Shown here piece after piece: positions 61,484 to 64,000 of a stretch of DNA of 64,000 nt. Position 1 is the stretch's first letter. Every line of letters starts with the position of its first letter. Made by a program: the position numbers and the translations under genes. The notes under the pieces were generated by a model that saw only the letters and a program-made list of their open reading frames with translations, did not search any database and was not told the DNA's origin. The stretch is from Candidatus Melainabacteria bacterium (GTDB lineage: Bacteria > Cyanobacteriota > Vampirovibrionia > Obscuribacterales > Obscuribacteraceae): assembly GCA_003242885.1 (NCBI GenBank), contig QKMZ01000007.1:277146-341145 (forward strand), read 5' to 3'.

Positions 61484-63604
61484 GTGTTTGGTTTGGGTAC
61501 TTTATCTTCGAAGCCGCGCAAAGAAAAAGTGGTGGCGCCTTTGGTGGCATCGCTGATTACGTCGTTGATTGCACCGACTTTCTTGTTGCCCCTGCCTGCA
61601 AAAAGCTCGCCAGGATTTCCAGAGTGCACATCAGATACTTTGATACGTGCCTCGCGTAATTTGATTGCTGCCAATCATCACAGTCATGCAAATTCGGCTA
61701 ATCAGCAGGGAATTCAGCACAATCACACGTTTATCGACGTCAATTCCACAGAGCAAGAAATTATCCAAACCGCATTAGACGGAAAGCTCTTCGACGCCGA
61801 GAAAATGCTTGAGCGTGAGATCAACCAAGAGAAGGACAAGGAAAAGAAGATAGGGCTTTTCTACATGCTCGCGGCGCTCGAAAAGATGCAGGAAAAGAGC
61901 AGTGAAGCGCGGCGTCATCTGGAGGTGGTTTTGCATCACCAGCCCCCTGCAATTGACAGCACTGGTCAATTGCGGCATGCGCTGCTGCTCAAGAGAATTG
62001 GCGACTGCTATTACGGTGAGCGAAAATACGGCGACGCGCTTGCAAGCTACAACGCCGCGTTAATCATTTCATCCGCTTTGCCGATAGGTTCGCGCATCCT
62101 CGCTGATCTTTACGAGTCTGCGATGGGCATTTTGATTATTGAAAAACGCTACACAGACGCGCAATCTTATGCGGAAAAATTCCTCGCCGTTGCGAAAGAA
62201 CGCGCTAAATCAGGGCTTTGGGATGATGCTGGAGTTTTATTTTGGGCGCAGTTACAAATGCTCAATCTTTATCGTCACATGAAGAATCCTCCTGACACTG
62301 AGCCCATCCGGCAGGAAGTCTCTGCATCAATCGAGAAATTGATGAATTATCGATTCGGTTTGGAGTCGCACGGCAAATTGCCTCCGCTCTCTGAGCGCAA
62401 GGAGATTTTCGAAAAGCACTATATCGCCGAATTCGCACCTGAGTCTGCTGCTGAATACATCTGGCTAGCCGGCGAATTTCGCTTGCGTACAATGCCTGTT
62501 ATCGGATGGATGCCTACGCAACAAAAAACAAAAGCTGCGATTCTTTGCGTGCACGGGCTCGGTTTGGACAACCAAGCATTTACACCGTTTGGCTTGAAAA
62601 TGTCTGCAAACGGCTACGCAGTTTATTCAATGGATGTTCGCGGTTTTGGTGCCTGGCTCACGACGCCTGGGCAGGAAGATTTGCGACTTAACGAAGCGAT
62701 TAACGATGTCGGAAGCATCCTAGGTTTGATCTCGCAAAGACATGGCGGCGTGCCGATTTACTTGCTTGGTGAATCAATGGGTGGCGCTATCGCACTGCGG
62801 GCGGGCGCGAAGTATTCCAAGGATTTGCACGGGGTGATTTCATCCGTTCCGTCTGCTGAAAGATTTCAAGCCAAGAAAATGGGACTTACTGTTGCTGTTC
62901 ATTTTTTGAAAAACCCCAATAAGCCCTTCAGAGTTGGTGACATGGTAGTGCAGCAGGCATCAGCTATTCCGCGGGTTAGAGAAGCTTGGCATGATGACTT
63001 GAAAGCAAAAATGGAAATGTCTCCGAAAGAGCTTATGAGATTCGCTGTCTTTATGCGAGAGACGAAGTTTTCGTGCGCGAAGTTGAATGACTTGCCTGTA
63101 TTTTTTGTTCAAGGACTTAAGGACAGGCTTGTTAAACCTAAAGGTACATATGAACTGTTCGAAGCTGTTACTTCTCAAGACAAAAACCTCTTTATCATCG
63201 GCGATGAAGAGCATTTGATTTTTGAGACTTTCAATCAGTCCGGTATGCTTCTTGAAGCTATTACTGCATGGATGGACAAACATTCGACACCCAAAGTAGA
63301 CGACACAAAAAATGCATCCGCGTCGAAAGCTACTGGGGCATCAGTAGGCGCGCCAACTGCGGGGGCTCCATCTGCCGGTGCAAGCTCTTCGAGCGCTAAT
63401 TTCACTGGCGGTTCTGCCAGCGGAACCGGGTCTAATCTGAATGCCGCTTCTCCTGAGTCCGGCGATCGATGGGAGCCCGCAAGTTCATCATCTCAGCTTC
63501 CGTCTGGTGTGCCGCTCAAAGACACCGCCTTGGGCGTTTCGACATCTAAAAAACACAATTCGAAGCACAAGCAGAAAGAACCGAAAACTACAGCGGCGCC
63601 CTAG
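61484..63604 (+). CDS. TPR-alpha/beta hydrolase fusion protein, exported
   Basis: 706 residues from GTG 61484; the start is not strongly supported. An N-terminal membrane/signal segment (VAPLVASLITSLIAPTFLLPLPA) precedes a TPR-like helical domain (about 90-300). An alpha/beta-hydrolase domain of monoacylglycerol-lipase type (about 345-600) follows. Its nucleophile Ser lies in LLGESMGGAIALRAG, the acid in VQGLKDRLV and the His in IIGDEEHLIFE; CVHGLGLDNQAF holds the oxyanion hole. The last 100 residues are Ser/Ala/Gly-rich. It probably acts on a lipid or ester in the periplasm. The fusion of TPR and lipase domains is unusual. Confidence 0.82.
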   Translation: MFGLGTLSSKPRKEKVVAPLVASLITSLIAPTFLLPLPAKSSPGFPECTSDTLIRASRNLIAANHHSHANSANQQGIQHNHTFIDVNSTEQEIIQTALDGKLFDAEKMLEREINQEKDKEKKIGLFYMLAALEKMQEKSSEARRHLEVVLHHQPPAIDSTGQLRHALLLKRIGDCYYGERKYGDALASYNAALIISSALPIGSRILADLYESAMGILIIEKRYTDAQSYAEKFLAVAKERAKSGLWDDAGVLFWAQLQMLNLYRHMKNPPDTEPIRQEVSASIEKLMNYRFGLESHGKLPPLSERKEIFEKHYIAEFAPESAAEYIWLAGEFRLRTMPVIGWMPTQQKTKAAILCVHGLGLDNQAFTPFGLKMSANGYAVYSMDVRGFGAWLTTPGQEDLRLNEAINDVGSILGLISQRHGGVPIYLLGESMGGAIALRAGAKYSKDLHGVISSVPSAERFQAKKMGLTVAVHFLKNPNKPFRVGDMVVQQASAIPRVREAWHDDLKAKMEMSPKELMRFAVFMRETKFSCAKLNDLPVFFVQGLKDRLVKPKGTYELFEAVTSQDKNLFIIGDEEHLIFETFNQSGMLLEAITAWMDKHSTPKVDDTKNASASKATGASVGAPTAGAPSAGASSSSANFTGGSASGTGSNLNAASPESGDRWEPASSSSQLPSGVPLKDTALGVSTSKKHNSKHKQKEPKTTAAP

Positions 63605-63701
63605 GGTGAAATGCTGCACCTGTGGGCGATACGGGGGTTGCAATGAAAGTGAAACAACTCTCATTTAACCTTTCATATAACCCCACCCAGGATGCTCACC
63701 G

Positions 63702-64000
63702 ATGGCACAACGATTTGATCAGGTCCCTGCTTCCGACCCGCCAGTCAAATTTACATACAACGAGAAAAATCCTTCGCAGTCTTATCTGTGCGAAGACAAC
63801 ATGTGCAAGCAGGTTTCACCCTCGCAGTTTAAGGCAGAACATCCTCAAGAATATGCCGATTACGTCAAAATGCATCCTGAGTACAAGCAAAGGATGGAGG
63901 CGTTTGACCGCACTAACCCTGGCGTACAAGGGCTGCCGCTGACTACCATTGATGGACTGCTGGACAGTCCAAAGTCTGGACCCAAGGTCAAGCTCAAGGA
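63702..64000 (+). CDS. Protein of unknown function, 3' part outside window
   Basis: The frame starts at ATG 63702 (AGGA ten bases ahead) and is open to the window edge, 99 codons. It begins MAQRFDQVPASDPPVKFTYN, then has CEDNMCKQVSPSQFKAEHPQ and HPEYKQRMEAF, hydrophilic and probably helical. The CEDNMC pair might bind metal. No signal peptide and no family recognised. An overlapping frame (63622-63942) is less plausible. Confidence 0.5.
   Translation, partial: MAQRFDQVPASDPPVKFTYNEKNPSQSYLCEDNMCKQVSPSQFKAEHPQEYADYVKMHPEYKQRMEAFDRTNPGVQGLPLTTIDGLLDSPKSGPKVKLK

Noticed and set aside
63622-63942. 106-codon frame overlapping the last partial gene
   Set aside because: The frame from 63702 stays open to the edge and has a better start and composition.
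1-64000. tRNA, rRNA, CRISPR array or insertion sequence
   Set aside because: I looked for T-loop motifs, regularly spaced 25-40 bp repeats with unique spacers and transposase frames and saw none; the 39-bp tandem array has no spacers.
1-64000. Alternative genetic code with TGA as sense codon
   Set aside because: Many intact genes here end in TGA (for example the hybrid kinase and the DGSIE-repeat protein), and tryptophan is written TGG.

Overview
The window (about 50 percent GC) comes from a diderm, heterotrophic bacterium with ordinary bacterial signals: Shine-Dalgarno sites, TTG and GTG starts, and TGA used as a normal stop. RND efflux, MscS, HtrA, DUF1800/DUF1501 exported proteins, many signal-peptide proteins and many TPR, Sel1 and EF-hand proteins point to a large-genome environmental lineage. 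A lone rpsD outside the alpha operon and the abundance of TPR/exported low-complexity proteins would fit a non-photosynthetic cyanobacterial sister lineage (Melainabacteria/Vampirovibrionia, Obscuribacter-like). That placement is an inference only; there is no rRNA or tRNA gene in the window.

Layout. 1-2.8 kb: minus-strand redox and quality control genes (partial msrB, zinc alcohol dehydrogenase, HtrA protease). 3.2-6 kb: small membrane protein, exported CAP-domain protein, TPR protein. 6-7.5 kb: exported EF-hand/glycine-rich protein and rpsD. 8-15 kb: a co-directional minus-strand block with a double-kinase hybrid histidine kinase, a Sel1 protein, an exported von Willebrand A protein and a large protein joining an anti-sigma-like N-terminus to a C-terminal Roadblock/LC7 domain. 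15.4-19.7 kb: plus-strand exported repeat protein, ferrochelatase of the actinobacterial iron-sulfur type, glycerophosphodiester phosphodiesterase, and an exported Thr/Ser/Asp-rich protein. 20.4-21.8 kb: an exported thioredoxin-like protein interrupted by one in-frame TGA directly after a cysteine, followed by a hairpin at the position expected for a bacterial SECIS; this is the most interesting locus here. 21.8-25.6 kb: CPBP protease, a two-TM protein, a long TPR protein. 26-27.8 kb: a ferritin-like diiron enzyme with a perfect TetR-type operator just upstream and a TetR gene just downstream.

27.9-34.1 kb: a CopG-type toxin-antitoxin-like pair, a zinc-ribbon protein, an Fe-S uracil-DNA glycosylase, a small TPR protein, formate-tetrahydrofolate ligase (fhs) and a HigBA module with a palindromic operator inside its promoter. 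34.3-45.5 kb: an ACMSD closely resembling the animal enzyme, a membrane protein behind 39-bp tandem repeats, the DUF1800/DUF1501 pair, exported proteins of unknown function, two tandem paralogues with Thr/Lys-rich tails, an MscS channel and an ATP/ADP-translocase-like carrier. 45.8-56.2 kb: exported PuuD-like amidohydrolase, PAS histidine kinase, MFS transporter, and a marR-MFP-RND efflux operon. 56.2-64 kb: a repeat-rich spacer with three identical 17-bp repeats and a strong terminator, an EF-hand protein, an OmpR-type regulator, thioesterase, DUF2293-like protein, a TPR-alpha/beta hydrolase fusion and a partial gene.

The spacers carry a recurrent family of short GC-rich palindromes (for example GTCGACGC-CAT-GCGTCGAC and GGGCGATGC-ATG-GCATCGCCC), confined to the gaps between genes.
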